A stretch of 64,000 bases of DNA from JOPF136 sp963773835 (GCA_963773835.1 CAVZCQ010000004.1:930001-994000); one strand, 5' to 3'. Shown: positions 26,478 through 35,056, numbered from the stretch's first letter. Numbers and translations: made by a program. Notes: a model not told the origin generated them from the letters alone.

Positions 26478-27164
26478 TCATGGCGCGCGCAAATCTTTCA
26501 GGTCCGGCGGATGGGGACGGCTCTCGGGCGGGACGATTCCGTTGAGGCGCATATATATTACGAGCTGGCCGTAGTGATCCGCGAGATGCCACACCGCGGT
26601 GATGGCCAGGCCCAGCCGTGTGTTCGGTCCAGCGTACGGCCCTTCGATGGGATCGAACATGTTTTTCTGGGTGATGGCCTCGATGGACTTGCGCAGTGCT
26701 TTGTGCGAGGCGCGGAGGTACTCCACCAGCTCATCGCGCGACTTCGCCGGGCTCGGGCCGCCTGTATCGCAACGGGCAGGCGGCGTTTTGCCGTCGAGTT
26801 CCGCGGAAAACGCGAAATTGCTGCAAGCTACATGCTTGATCTGCTCGGCGAAGGTGCGCATCTCCGTGGGACCGTAACCGGGAAAGACGCCGCCAAAATC
26901 GCCTGGGACCGGACGGTAGTTGTACTTATCCGCGGGCATGAACTCGGCTACTGAGCGCACCTCGTATTCTTCGTCATCCAGCGTGCGCAGTAGCGCGGAC
27001 GCCACGGTTTCTTTGGCGCTCAATTCCGCCGCGGTCGGCTGCCTTGGGGGAGCCGCTTGCGCCTCCTTTTCCTTCTGTGCTTGCGGCGATGGCTGCGCCG
27101 GGAGGCCGCGCGGGATAACAAGCAGGAAAGCAACCAATCCGCAGATGAGGATTCCGAAGCGCAT
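26478..27164 (-). CDS. exported DinB-family protein
   Basis: 228 residues from ATG 27164, preceded by AGGTGACC. A signal peptide (MRFGILICGLVAFLLVIP) ends near residue 24 and a Gln/Ala-rich spacer follows. The four-helix DinB/YfiT domain is recognisable by the first His region (TFAEQIKHVACSNF) and the C-terminal HLADHYGQLVIYMRLNG, together giving a His triad for a metal site. DinB-fold proteins include bacillithiol-dependent S-transferases, which is of interest given bshB1 in the same window; an exported DinB protein is common in Acidobacteria but its role is unknown. Confidence 0.85.
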   Translation of the reverse strand: MRFGILICGLVAFLLVIPRGLPAQPSPQAQKEKEAQAAPPRQPTAAELSAKETVASALLRTLDDEEYEVRSVAEFMPADKYNYRPVPGDFGGVFPGYGPTEMRTFAEQIKHVACSNFAFSAELDGKTPPARCDTGGPSPAKSRDELVEYLRASHKALRKSIEAITQKNMFDPIEGPYAGPNTRLGLAITAVWHLADHYGQLVIYMRLNGIVPPESRPHPPDLKDLRAP

Positions 27165-27408
27165 GACGGTCACCTCCGACGGCAAATTGTAGCTCTTTGA
27201 CGCAGCTACGGGGCGTGAACGCGATGACCGGGAACCGAGCGGCCTATTTCAGGCGCGACCGCGTGCTTGGAGGGCCTACACGCTAGCCCAGCGCGTGCGT
27301 GCTGGACGGAGGGGGCGTATCGCCAGCCCTGGGACCCGACGTGAGGCACGAATCCCTGCTTGAATTCCCAAGGGTGCTCAATGCCAAGCGCGGCTTAGCT
27401 GAGAACGC

Positions 27409-28095
27409 GTGGGAGCATTTGCGCGAGTTACGTCGGGGAATGATAATCCCAATGTGGACGATCCGGAAAAGCCGCCGCGCCCGTCTCGTAGCGACGTAGC
27501 ACATTCCGTCGTGAAGGGTGCACTTTCCGGAGTTCCCCTGGTCGGCGGAATTGCTGCTGAGCTTCTGACGCTTGCATTCGAGCCCCCGTTGAGCAAAAGA
27601 CGCGATGAATGGATGGAGTCCCTCTGGAAGAAATTGAAGGCGGCGGAGGCAAAATTAGAGTCATTGCAAGATGACCCTGCTTTCTTTACAACGATTCTCC
27701 AGGCCACGCAAATCGCTCTTCGGACACACCAAGAAGAGAAACTTGAGGCGTTGCTGAATGCGGTTGCCAACTCCGCTGTTCGGCCCGCCCCGGAGGATGA
27801 CGTGCGGGCCCTCTTTCTCAACTTCATCGAGGGATTTACACCGACGCATCTGCGCCTCCTGAGGTTCTTCCAGAGCCGAAATTCGGCTGATCCTGCGACA
27901 ATGGATGGGTTTCGCAGTCAGAGGGACATAACCGACCAAATGGTGAATGACCTCTCGGGACGCGGCCTCATTCAGGACACACGACCATATGCCGCGAGAG
28001 GGCGGCTTACGGACGAGCCGCTTTTCACTTTTGGTTGGACGGTAACCAACTTAGGCGCGCAGTTCCTAAAATTCATCTCTGCCAAACGGGCCTGA
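27409..28095 (+). CDS. hypothetical protein with small hydrophobic segment and helical core
   Basis: 228 residues; start GTG 27409 or GTG 27451. A short hydrophobic stretch (GALSGVPLVGGIAAELLTL, residues ~36-54) is followed by a long helical region with heptad-like spacing (KRRDEWMESLWKKLKAAEAK) and a segment EEKLEALLNAVANSA. The C-terminal third looks like a winged-helix fold (ITDQMVNDLSGRGLIQDTRP). Proteins of this layout are scattered in accessory regions of many phyla, but I cannot attach a name. It opens the 27.3-31.8 kb accessory block. Confidence 0.6.
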   Translation: MGAFARVTSGNDNPNVDDPEKPPRPSRSDVAHSVVKGALSGVPLVGGIAAELLTLAFEPPLSKRRDEWMESLWKKLKAAEAKLESLQDDPAFFTTILQATQIALRTHQEEKLEALLNAVANSAVRPAPEDDVRALFLNFIEGFTPTHLRLLRFFQSRNSADPATMDGFRSQRDITDQMVNDLSGRGLIQDTRPYAARGRLTDEPLFTFGWTVTNLGAQFLKFISAKRA

Positions 28096-28131
28096 AGGAG
28101 CCTTCCGCCCGGCGCTCGCCGGGGCCATCGT

Positions 28132-28944
28132 TCAGATGCCTTTCATCTCCAGGACTGATCTTGCCGCGGCGAATACGGCCCGCATGGAGTCGCGGCCCGC
28201 GAAGCGCATTGAAATCGGCGTAAATGTCCGCAAGGCCTCGGCGACGCCCGCACGCGACAGGCGGAAGGTCGGGGCGTTCGACCAGAGTTCAACGAGTTCG
28301 TCGACTAGTTTGCCTGAGTCGATTTGCATCCCGGAGGCTGATCTATTGTTGAGCAGTTGGCCGAGCTGGGTCAGCCGCGGTCCGTATTTCGATGCAGCAA
28401 CCTCGAGCGGTTTGCGACGCAGGTTTCCCCACGAGTGAAGTGTGGCGTTGCTGTGATCGTTCCCTGTCACGACCGCGTGAAGAATGCGCACCGCCCGACG
28501 AAGCCCGTCGGTCTCTTCCCGGCTGAACGACCTCATGCCTTCGAACTCAAACGAATGACCGTCGACCGTTGCAGGACTGGAAATCGTGCTGAGTTGTTCC
28601 GGCTGGTCCCGCAATGCATGCACTTCGAGAAACTCCGAGGAGGATCTCAAGGCGCCGGCGGTGCGCACAATTGTTGGTAGGCCACCAACAAGCGCCTCTC
28701 TAAAGCTACGAAGGGCCCCAAGTCGTGGGTCAGCGGTAGCCTTGCATTGCGCGAGGACCGATTCCAAGTAGCTTAGAAACCGCTGCACAATCTCGATGGA
28801 CGATTCCGGAATATACTTTCGGCACGACGCACGAGCGGTAATCTCGGAGCCCTCCAACTCGACGAGTGTTATGGTGCACGAAGTCCAATCGCCATCCGCC
28901 TCAGCTTCTACAAGATCTGGAATCCAGCCCGGCCCGATCAGCAT
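28132..28944 (-). CDS. hypothetical protein, N-terminus possibly truncated
   Basis: 270 residues from ATG 28944. No signal or membrane segment; mixed alpha/beta composition with no recognised motif. The same frame stays open for about 45 codons upstream of the ATG with protein-like content (RFIFRIDGSKENDDFFGSR) but contains no ATG, GTG or TTG before a stop near 29078. This suggests the true N-terminus was lost by recombination, or that a non-standard start is used. It is convergent with the gene at 27409. Confidence 0.55.
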   Translation of the reverse strand: MLIGPGWIPDLVEAEADGDWTSCTITLVELEGSEITARASCRKYIPESSIEIVQRFLSYLESVLAQCKATADPRLGALRSFREALVGGLPTIVRTAGALRSSSEFLEVHALRDQPEQLSTISSPATVDGHSFEFEGMRSFSREETDGLRRAVRILHAVVTGNDHSNATLHSWGNLRRKPLEVAASKYGPRLTQLGQLLNNRSASGMQIDSGKLVDELVELWSNAPTFRLSRAGVAEALRTFTPISMRFAGRDSMRAVFAAARSVLEMKGI

Positions 28945-29121
28945 TGTAGTACCCGAGTAGGCGACGACGTTTTCAAGGCCGGAACGAGATCCGAAAAAGT
29001 CGTCGTTCTCTTTCGAACCGTCGATCCGGAAGATGAATCTATGGGTGATTGGCCGACACCTGCCAGCGCGATCTTACACTAAGATTAGGTCCGGCGGCCT
29101 AAGCCGCGACAGCTCGCAGGA

Positions 29122-30195
29122 GTGGGCCGACCCCCGCGCAATCCAGATGCTACTATTCTGAGGGGGGGCGCCGCCCAGATACGGGAGCTGACCGTGAGAC
29201 CAGCAACGATAGAGGAGCTGAGGGCGGTTTCCTACCTGAGAACGGAGTTCCTGGGCAGCAGAACGATTAACTTGATGCCCCTGTGGGATGGTGAGAACTG
29301 GCACATGTGGTTCCCAACCCCCGATGGGCTGGTGGAAGGCAAGGTCGTGGGAGTGGTGGAAGGCGACTACGTGGCCAGGAGCGTCGCCAAAGAATCGGAC
29401 CTCTTTATTCCGTTCGTTCATCTGATGTGGCAACGTGCGAGTTGGCCGGACATTTGCCCACTAATCAGTGCTGTTATCGATGGGTTTCACAGGATGGGCA
29501 CATCGGTGGCCAAGCTTCGGCACTTCTTCGGTAGCCGGGCCACTCTAGCTCCAGGAGGTGCCGCGAGGTTTGCCTCCACTGAACTTGAGTACATTCTAGT
29601 TGTCACACGCTCCGTGTTCGACCTACTGCAGGAGATAATCTCAGAGATTTGGATGAAGGGGGTGCGACTGCCTGGTGATGCAGCGGAGGCTCGTCGACGT
29701 GCGCACGGGCTGCCCCGGACCTTTTCAAGGATTGCTCTGTTTGACAAACAAAGGCCGAAGACTGCGGATGAGATCCAGAAGCAATATGGATTACCGAATA
29801 GCCTGGCAACAGAATATTCCAGAGTGGCACCTTTTTTCCTTCGTTTGCGCGAGGCCCGGGATGGCGTTGTACACGGTGGCAAAGGCATCGGCCTGGTGTT
29901 TGATACCGAACGGGGATTTTGCGTCAACCCGAAAGCCACGCCATTCTCTGCCCTCGATTGTTGGCGCCCAGAGCACTATTACAACGAAAACATCGCATCC
30001 GTCCTCCCATGGATCACGACTGCTATCCTGCAAACGATCCAAGCTTGCAATAGCTTGACGGAGGCGTTCGCCTCGATCATTGAGTTGCCGCCTGAGATTG
30101 CTCCGGGGTACCGTGTATTCGTTCGGGGACCGCACAACGAGGCTCTGGCTGAGGTATTACAGATAAACAGCGGCGGAACGGCGTGGTGGGGATAG
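29122..30195 (+). CDS. hypothetical protein with HEPN-like R-x4-H motif
   Basis: 357 residues from GTG 29122; GTG 29194 is a better-spaced start, with GGGAG six bases upstream. The N-terminal ~120 residues are beta-rich (WDGENWHMWFPTPDGLVEG). A helical region of ~150 residues follows, containing LREARDGVVHGGKG near residue 250. R-x4-H in an alpha-helical context next to H-G is the pattern of HEPN RNase domains, many of which belong to toxin-antitoxin or phage-defence systems. The assignment is motif-based only. No partner nucleotidyltransferase (MNT) gene is adjacent. Confidence 0.55.
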   Translation: MGRPPRNPDATILRGGAAQIRELTVRPATIEELRAVSYLRTEFLGSRTINLMPLWDGENWHMWFPTPDGLVEGKVVGVVEGDYVARSVAKESDLFIPFVHLMWQRASWPDICPLISAVIDGFHRMGTSVAKLRHFFGSRATLAPGGAARFASTELEYILVVTRSVFDLLQEIISEIWMKGVRLPGDAAEARRRAHGLPRTFSRIALFDKQRPKTADEIQKQYGLPNSLATEYSRVAPFFLRLREARDGVVHGGKGIGLVFDTERGFCVNPKATPFSALDCWRPEHYYNENIASVLPWITTAILQTIQACNSLTEAFASIIELPPEIAPGYRVFVRGPHNEALAEVLQINSGGTAWWG

Positions 30196-30374
30196 CAGCA
30201 ACGCATTGGTCGTTAAATTGGGGGTGTACCCCCCTGTTCTCCGTCTTATCCGGTTCCTTCGTGCGCCCCCGCCACCAGAAAAAATGAGTGATACCATCGC
30301 CTGGGGAGCGGGATGCCCGCGTGCATGATCCACTAGAATACGATCGGCAGGAAAAGGAACAAGACCCCGCGCCG

Positions 30375-30671
30375 ATGAAGAACCCGCCCCATCCCGGAGA
30401 TTTCATCCGGACGGAAATCATACGGCCTGCGGGCCTGTCCGTGACGGCTGCGGCTCGGGCGCTTCAGGTTTCCCGGCCTGCGCTTTCCAGCCTCTTGAAC
30501 GGCAAGGCCGACCTCTCCGGGGACATGGCGCTACGCCTCGAAAAGGCTTTCGGCGTGAAAATGGACACGCTCCTGCGCATGCGGGCCTCCTACGACATCG
30601 CGCAAACCCGCAAGCGTGCACACCAGATCCATGTCCGGCGGATTCGCCAGACAGCCCTGGTTCAGGCCTGA
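30375..30671 (+). CDS. higA: HigA-type addiction-module antitoxin (solitary)
   Basis: 98 residues from ATG 30375. The sequence starts HPGDFIRTEII and contains a Cro/C1-type helix-turn-helix (LSVTAAARALQVSRPALSSL) followed by LSGDMALRLEKAFG, which is diagnostic for the HigA/VapI family. HigA represses its own operon and neutralises the RelE-fold ribonuclease HigB. HigB is normally encoded immediately upstream; the 180 bases before this gene contain no HigB-like frame, so this is an orphan antitoxin or a repressor that has lost its toxin. Confidence 0.85.
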   Translation: MKNPPHPGDFIRTEIIRPAGLSVTAAARALQVSRPALSSLLNGKADLSGDMALRLEKAFGVKMDTLLRMRASYDIAQTRKRAHQIHVRRIRQTALVQA

Positions 30672-30834
30672 GGGATCCGCGGCCGCCCCGCAGCATTCGA
30701 CCGCTGAACTTCAGCCGCCTTTGGTGCTCATGGCTGGTTGCCTCCTGTATATCTCCCCCCGCCGCAGAACACTCCACAACTCATCTGATATGTAGTAGTA
30801 TTAGAGTGGATTCGCACTAGGAGAGGATGGTTCC

Positions 30835-31236
30835 ATGGCGCTGAAGACAAGACAGGCTGGAAAGCCACAGCAACCGGAAAAGCGCGCGCGCAAGTCCAAA
30901 TTTCAGGCCGATTTGGCTCCTGCAGAAGATCGGATGGTGCGAGGCCTCAAGCAGGAGTTGCAGCTCGGGAGCAACACGGATTTTCTATCCGACGCCCTGG
31001 CGCTCTTCCGCTGGGCGGTAGGGGAAAGAAAACGCGGCCATCGCATCTTCAGCGAGAGTGAAACCGGCGAGCGCAAAGAGCTGGTATTTCCGCGGCTCGA
31101 ACGCGTCGCGCCGGACGCGGCGCTTCCGCGCGTCGAGATTTCCTGGACCTCGCGCGAGCTGGAGAGCCTCGCCGAGCTCGCCTCACGCGAGCCCGCCAGC
31201 CCTCCCGAAGCCCTCATCCGGGCCATGCGAGGCTGA
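30835..31236 (+). CDS. putative antitoxin of a GNAT-type toxin-antitoxin pair
   Basis: 133 residues, with AGGAGAGG upstream of ATG 30835. Basic N-terminal ~30 residues (RARKSKFQADL), then a segment with ribbon-helix-helix character (EDRMVRGLKQELQLGS), then an acidic/mixed C-terminus. Its stop codon TGA is followed immediately by the GTG of the acetyltransferase gene, so the pair is translationally coupled in the antitoxin-first order of AtaR/TacA-type modules. It is not an obvious DUF1778 protein, so the antitoxin family is uncertain. Confidence 0.7.
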   Translation: MALKTRQAGKPQQPEKRARKSKFQADLAPAEDRMVRGLKQELQLGSNTDFLSDALALFRWAVGERKRGHRIFSESETGERKELVFPRLERVAPDAALPRVEISWTSRELESLAELASREPASPPEALIRAMRG

Positions 31237-31761
31237 GTGGCCGTTCTCATCCGCCGGCTCGAAGAAGACGACGAGGTCGAGCAATTCGATTGCAGCGATG
31301 AGCCGCTGAACAGCTACCTCCAGCGGCATGCGTGGGCGAACCAGCAGAAGAGTTCCATCGGTGTGACGTACGTAGCCCTCGATGAAGCTGCTCCCCGCAC
31401 CGTCATCGGATATTTTACGCTGGCCACGGCAAGCGTCCCCCGCGACGCCTTCCCCGGCAAATACGTGCGCGGGCTTCCGCCCTACGAATTGCCGCTGATA
31501 CTGCTGGCGCGGCTCGCGGTGGACCGGCGATTTTCCGGCAAGGGGCTGGGACACGCCCTCATCTCCGAAGCCTTTAAGATCGCACTCCGGGTTGCGGACG
31601 ATGTCGGGTGCCGCTGCATCATTACGGACGCGTACCGCGACAGGATCGGCTGGTATGCCCGTTACGGTTTCATCGCGCTGCAGGGCGCTGCCGAAGGCGG
31701 TCCTCAGCGAATGTTTCTGGATATCAGGACTCTCCGCATGGCACTCCAGGGACCGCACTGA
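31237..31761 (+). CDS. GNAT N-acetyltransferase, TacT/AtaT-like toxin
   Basis: 174 residues from GTG 31237. The N-terminus FDCSDEPLNSYLQRHA and LARLAVDRRFSGKGLG (acetyl-CoA P-loop R-x-x-G-K-G-L-G) match the TacT/AtaT group of toxins, which acetylate aminoacyl-tRNA amino groups and stop translation. The catalytic Tyr is present in IGWYARYGF. The short spacing to the upstream RHH-like gene supports a type II toxin-antitoxin module. All expected elements appear intact, so the module is probably functional. Confidence 0.88.
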   Translation: MAVLIRRLEEDDEVEQFDCSDEPLNSYLQRHAWANQQKSSIGVTYVALDEAAPRTVIGYFTLATASVPRDAFPGKYVRGLPPYELPLILLARLAVDRRFSGKGLGHALISEAFKIALRVADDVGCRCIITDAYRDRIGWYARYGFIALQGAAEGGPQRMFLDIRTLRMALQGPH

Positions 31762-32302
31762 CCACCCGCAGTGCATCACTTTTCCCTTGCTTTCTAGTAC
31801 TGAGTATGATACGTAGAATGCGGGGTACTTTCGGTGCAGTGCGTCAGACCAATCCGAGAGGACGGTCCCGAACCTTCGGGACGATCTAAGTGCCAATGGA
31901 ATCATGCGACTGGACACTCCTTTGCAAATCGCGTAAATTCGCCCCTCTTTATTTTCAATAACTTGGACACTCCCGCCTCACTCCGGAATTTCCAACTTCT
32001 TTGTTCTCAGGCGTTTGGGCATTCCGGGGGGGGAGGGGGAGGGGTTCCATTTTCGAGAGCAAAGGTATGGCCCTTACTCTCGCCGTCTCGATATCGCCCT
32101 TATTTTCAAGGGCTTGCGCAAGTGTACCTCTCGCAAGTCCTTTGCTCTCAATCGTTTGAGCAATTTGAAGGGGGAGGGGGAGTATCCCATTCTCCAAAGC
32201 AGGAGCATGAGACTTGAATCCAACGCCGCACCTTTGCCTCTGAATGCTGGGGCCAGTTCCTCCCCGCAAACCAGTGAACAAGCCGCCGAAGATTCAGCCG
32301 GA
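31762..32302 (+). repeat. dispersed G-run repeat family, block 2
   Basis: No protein gene. The block begins with an AT-rich promoter-like patch (about 31788-31815), then CAGACCAATCCGAGA near 31847 as in block 1, the palindrome TCCCGAACCTTCGGGA at 31866-31881, and two units of the form 'ctttg.tctca..cgtttg.gca....ggggg' near 32000-32070 and 32140-32200. The second unit has a small stem CTCAA-TCGT-TTGAG ahead of the G run. Order and content match block 1 at 17560-18250. Confidence 0.55.
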
Positions 32303-33490
32303 TTACTGCTTTGGTGCCTGCGGAAACTTGAAGATGGAATCGTCCACGGGCACGTTGTGCTTGATGTCCGTGTACTTCTCCGTGTAGCGGGTGTTCACTT
32401 CCATGCGCGCGACGGAGAAGGGGAATTTGACGCCGTCCACCTCGCGGTAATCGGAGTAGTCGGTCTGCTCGGTGAAGCGGCCCAGCGCCGTCTGGGTGAG
32501 CACGATGCGGCGGAGAAGCAAACCGGAGTTCACGCTGAAATCGAGCATCTCGGAGATGCCGTGGAGTCCGACGACGCGAACGAGGTAGGCCTCTTCGCCG
32601 CCGGTGGTTTCTTTTCCAACCACAAAGCGCCGGGGAAAGCGCTTCTTCACGTCGGTATCCACGAAAAACTGAGCGTCGCGGGCGATCCTCGCCTCTTCCA
32701 GCCCGTGCGAAGGAAACACGCTGCTTCCAAACGAATTCCAAGCCGTGGCGCCGTCGAACCCGTCGCGGGAGACGAAGCCCTTGGCCGAGGTTGCTGTGAC
32801 CAGTCCGAGGCCGGGAGCCTTCTGCTCGATTTCGAGGGCATAGGTGGGACCAGACTCGAAGACCAGGGCGCCTTTGGTTACGCGTGTTTTCAGCTTGTCG
32901 AGCGCGGCGGCGCCACCGATGACCTCGACGTAACGGTCCAGAATCTGGTCGGGCGTAGGCAGAGACTGTTGTTCCGCGGTCTGCTCCGCACTCGGCGGCT
33001 TTTCGCCGAGTTGACGGACGGGAGGGAGGTTGGAGGGGTCGGCATGGCCCTGGTGGCAGGTGGCGCAGGTGACCTCCTGGCGCCCCTCAAAATTCTGGTC
33101 GTCGATGGCACGCATCATTTTGATCATTTCGCGGGCGGTCTGTTTTTCTTTCTTGTCGTCCTTTTCGAACGGCCAGGGACCGCTTTGGGAAGCGACGTGG
33201 CAGTGATCGCAGCGGACGCCCAGAGAGGCGGCCATGAAGAACATTGTAGGGATGAACTGCGAGGCGGGGATGTCTTTCAGGACTTGCACGTTCTTGAAGG
33301 CTTCGCCGGCGGTCTTCTCAGCGGGCGGAGCCGCGGCGGGCTTGGCCGCGGGCTGAGCGGGAGCCGCGGGCGGGGTCTGCCGCGAGGCGGCCCACACTTC
33401 GGTCACCGCACCGGGTCGCGACGCGGTCCAGGCGGCAGCCAGAAAAGCTACCGCGAGACAGCCAAAACAGCTCAGACCAACGTAGCGCAT
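32303..33490 (-). CDS. exported c-type cytochrome, reaction-centre cytochrome-like
   Basis: 395 residues. A signal peptide ends near residue 35 and an Ala/Pro-rich linker follows to ~60. Two haem-binding motifs are present: CDHCH near residue 95 and CATCH near residue 145; the spacing and the FKNVQVLKDIP-type lead match the photosynthetic reaction centre cytochrome c subunit family as it occurs in non-phototrophic Acidobacteria. The C-terminal ~210 residues form a beta-rich outer-membrane lipoprotein-carrier-like domain (SVARMEVNTRYTEKYTDIK). It probably transfers electrons in the periplasm. A 36-bp tandem array lies just upstream of its start. Confidence 0.85.
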   Translation of the reverse strand: MRYVGLSCFGCLAVAFLAAAWTASRPGAVTEVWAASRQTPPAAPAQPAAKPAAAPPAEKTAGEAFKNVQVLKDIPASQFIPTMFFMAASLGVRCDHCHVASQSGPWPFEKDDKKEKQTAREMIKMMRAIDDQNFEGRQEVTCATCHQGHADPSNLPPVRQLGEKPPSAEQTAEQQSLPTPDQILDRYVEVIGGAAALDKLKTRVTKGALVFESGPTYALEIEQKAPGLGLVTATSAKGFVSRDGFDGATAWNSFGSSVFPSHGLEEARIARDAQFFVDTDVKKRFPRRFVVGKETTGGEEAYLVRVVGLHGISEMLDFSVNSGLLLRRIVLTQTALGRFTEQTDYSDYREVDGVKFPFSVARMEVNTRYTEKYTDIKHNVPVDDSIFKFPQAPKQ

Positions 33491-33506
33491 GTTGTTCTCT
33501 TTTCTT

Positions 33507-33650
33507 TTCGGACTAGCACGCGGCCCTTACCGGGCCGACCACTTCGGACTGGCACGCGGCCCTTACCGGGCCGACCACTTCGGACTGGCACGCGGCCCTT
33601 ACCGGGCCGACCACTTCGGACTAGCACGCGACCCTTACCAGGCCGACCAC
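33507..33650. repeat. tandem array, four contiguous 36-bp repeats
   Basis: Units at 33507-33542, 33543-33578, 33579-33614 and 33615-33650. Copies 2 and 3 are identical, copy 1 differs at one base and copy 4 at three. Each unit contains the small inverted repeat GGCCC-TTACC-GGGCC. There are no spacers, so it is not CRISPR. The array lies in the 5' leader of the cytochrome gene and upstream of the methyltransferase gene, suggesting a regulatory role or strand-slippage expansion. The period is divisible by three. Confidence 0.9.
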
Positions 33651-33781
33651 TGGGCCGAAGCGTAAGGCACGAGCTGCTGGATTCAATGATGCAGGATAAC
33701 TGCGAACCGTTGCAGGGCGAAGCGCGGGGCGGGAGGCCGGCGAACTCCGCTCAGCAACGCCGCGGTGATAGTGTGGACAGC

Positions 33782-34441
33782 ATGGAGTCTTTGCCGCGCA
33801 AACTGGCGCAGGTGGATTATTGGGACCGCGTGGCCCGCGAAAAGTCCTTCACGCTTCCGCTCCGCGCGGACTGGCTGGCAAAGCGGCTGGATTCCCGTGC
33901 CCGCATTCTCGATCTGGGATGCGGCTACGGTAGAACGCTGGGCGCACTGCTGAGCTCCGGCTATGAGCATGTAATCGGCATGGATTTCTCAGCCGGCATG
34001 CTTGGAAGGTGCCGGACTGAATTGCCGGCGGCAATTCTGGCGCGCTGCGACGGGCGGACCATCCCTTTGCGGGCAGAATCCACACACGCGGTGCTGCTGC
34101 TCGCCGTGCTAACGTGCACGCCGGCTGACGCTGATCAGCAGGCATTGATAGATGAAATCCAGCGCGTGCTTCGCCCCGGCGGAATGCTGTATATCAGCGA
34201 TTTCCTGCTGAACGAAGACGCGCGCAACCGCGAACGGTACGAGCGGTCCCGGCCGGAAGGCGGCGATTACGGAGTCTTTTGCCATGCCGAGGGCGTGGTG
34301 GTGCGGCATCATCGCGAAGAGTGGATCGCGGAACTCACTGGCTCCCTCCAGCAGCTGGAGTATGAGCCCTTCTGGGCCGTGACCATGAATGGAAACCGCT
34401 CTGCCGCCTTCCAGTATCTCGGGCGAAAGGCAGGCCGCTGA
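33782..34441 (+). CDS. class I SAM-dependent methyltransferase
   Basis: 219 residues from ATG 33782 (MESLPRKLAQVDYWDRVA); GTG 33773 is an alternative. Motif I is ILDLGCGYGRTLGALL, motif II VIGMDFSAGML, and the final strands IQRVLRPGGMLYISDF, a standard Methyltransf_11 layout. The frame extends open through the 36-bp array and the cytochrome gene without homology, so the long upstream extension is discarded. Substrate unknown. Confidence 0.87.
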   Translation: MESLPRKLAQVDYWDRVAREKSFTLPLRADWLAKRLDSRARILDLGCGYGRTLGALLSSGYEHVIGMDFSAGMLGRCRTELPAAILARCDGRTIPLRAESTHAVLLLAVLTCTPADADQQALIDEIQRVLRPGGMLYISDFLLNEDARNRERYERSRPEGGDYGVFCHAEGVVVRHHREEWIAELTGSLQQLEYEPFWAVTMNGNRSAAFQYLGRKAGR

Positions 34442-34496
34442 CAGCGAGGTGGGCGGCGTCCGACCGGGAATCTGGCTGCGTGCTATGCTCTCGGGC

Positions 34497-34949
34497 ATGA
34501 CGAAGACAGATGAAGAATGGATGCGCGAGGCGATTGCCGAGGCGCGAGAGGCGGAGCGGCGGGGCGAAGTGCCCGTGGGTGCGGTGGGGGTGCGCGGCGG
34601 GGAGTGCGTGGCGCGGGGCGGCAACCGTACGATTGCGGAGTGCGATCCCACGGCGCACGCGGAAATCGTGGCGCTGCGGGCGGCGGCGCTGGCGGCGAAG
34701 AATCACCGGCTGGAGGGAGTGACGTTGTACGTGACGGTGGAACCGTGCGCGATGTGCGCGGGAGCCATCGTGCAGGCGCGGGTGGACCGCGTGGTGTATG
34801 GAGCGGATGATCCGAAGGGTGGAGCGTTCCGGTCGTGCTTCGCGGTGCTGACGAGCCCGATGGTGAATTACCGCGTGGACGTGACGCCGGGAGTGCTGGC
34901 GGAGGAGTGCGCAGGGTTGTTGCAGGCGTTTTTTGAGGCGAAGAGGTAG
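34497..34949 (+). CDS. tadA: tRNA-specific adenosine-34 deaminase TadA
   Basis: 150 residues from ATG 34497. The zinc/catalytic motifs of the cytidine-deaminase fold are complete: TAHAEIVAL (His plus proton-shuttling Glu) and PCAMCAGAI (two Cys). The helix after the second motif (RVDRVVYGADDPKGGAF) is specific to TadA. It converts A34 to inosine in tRNA-Arg(ACG) and is essential in most bacteria. A tRNA-Ser gene follows about 200 bases downstream. Confidence 0.93.
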   Translation: MTKTDEEWMREAIAEAREAERRGEVPVGAVGVRGGECVARGGNRTIAECDPTAHAEIVALRAAALAAKNHRLEGVTLYVTVEPCAMCAGAIVQARVDRVVYGADDPKGGAFRSCFAVLTSPMVNYRVDVTPGVLAEECAGLLQAFFEAKR

Positions 34950-35040
34950 CGGGACTCCCTCCGTTCTCCGGCCGTGGATGCGCGGATTTGGCTTCAAGGA
35001 CTAGAGCCCCTTCTCCTGGGACGAGTAACGGCGGGGTTGA

Positions 35041-35056
35041 TCCCGAAGCTTCGGGA
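35041..35056. repeat. perfect palindrome TCCCGAAGCTTCGGGA
   Basis: Fully self-complementary 16-mer between tadA and the tRNA. Variants with the same arms occur at 31866-31881 (TCCCGAACCTTCGGGA) and 17403-17418 (TCCCGACCCTTCGGGA), so this is a small dispersed palindrome family; here it may also act as a terminator for tadA. Confidence 0.6.

Noticed and set aside
30196..30374. HigB toxin upstream of higA
   Set aside because: No frame of adequate length or RelE-like features in this interval.
33507..33650. CRISPR array
   Set aside because: The 36-bp units are contiguous with no spacers and no cas genes are near.
32015..33781. Upstream extension of the methyltransferase frame through the cytochrome gene and tandem array
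   Set aside because: The array period is a multiple of three so the frame stays open, but sequence before 33782 is antisense to a cytochrome gene and has no homology features.
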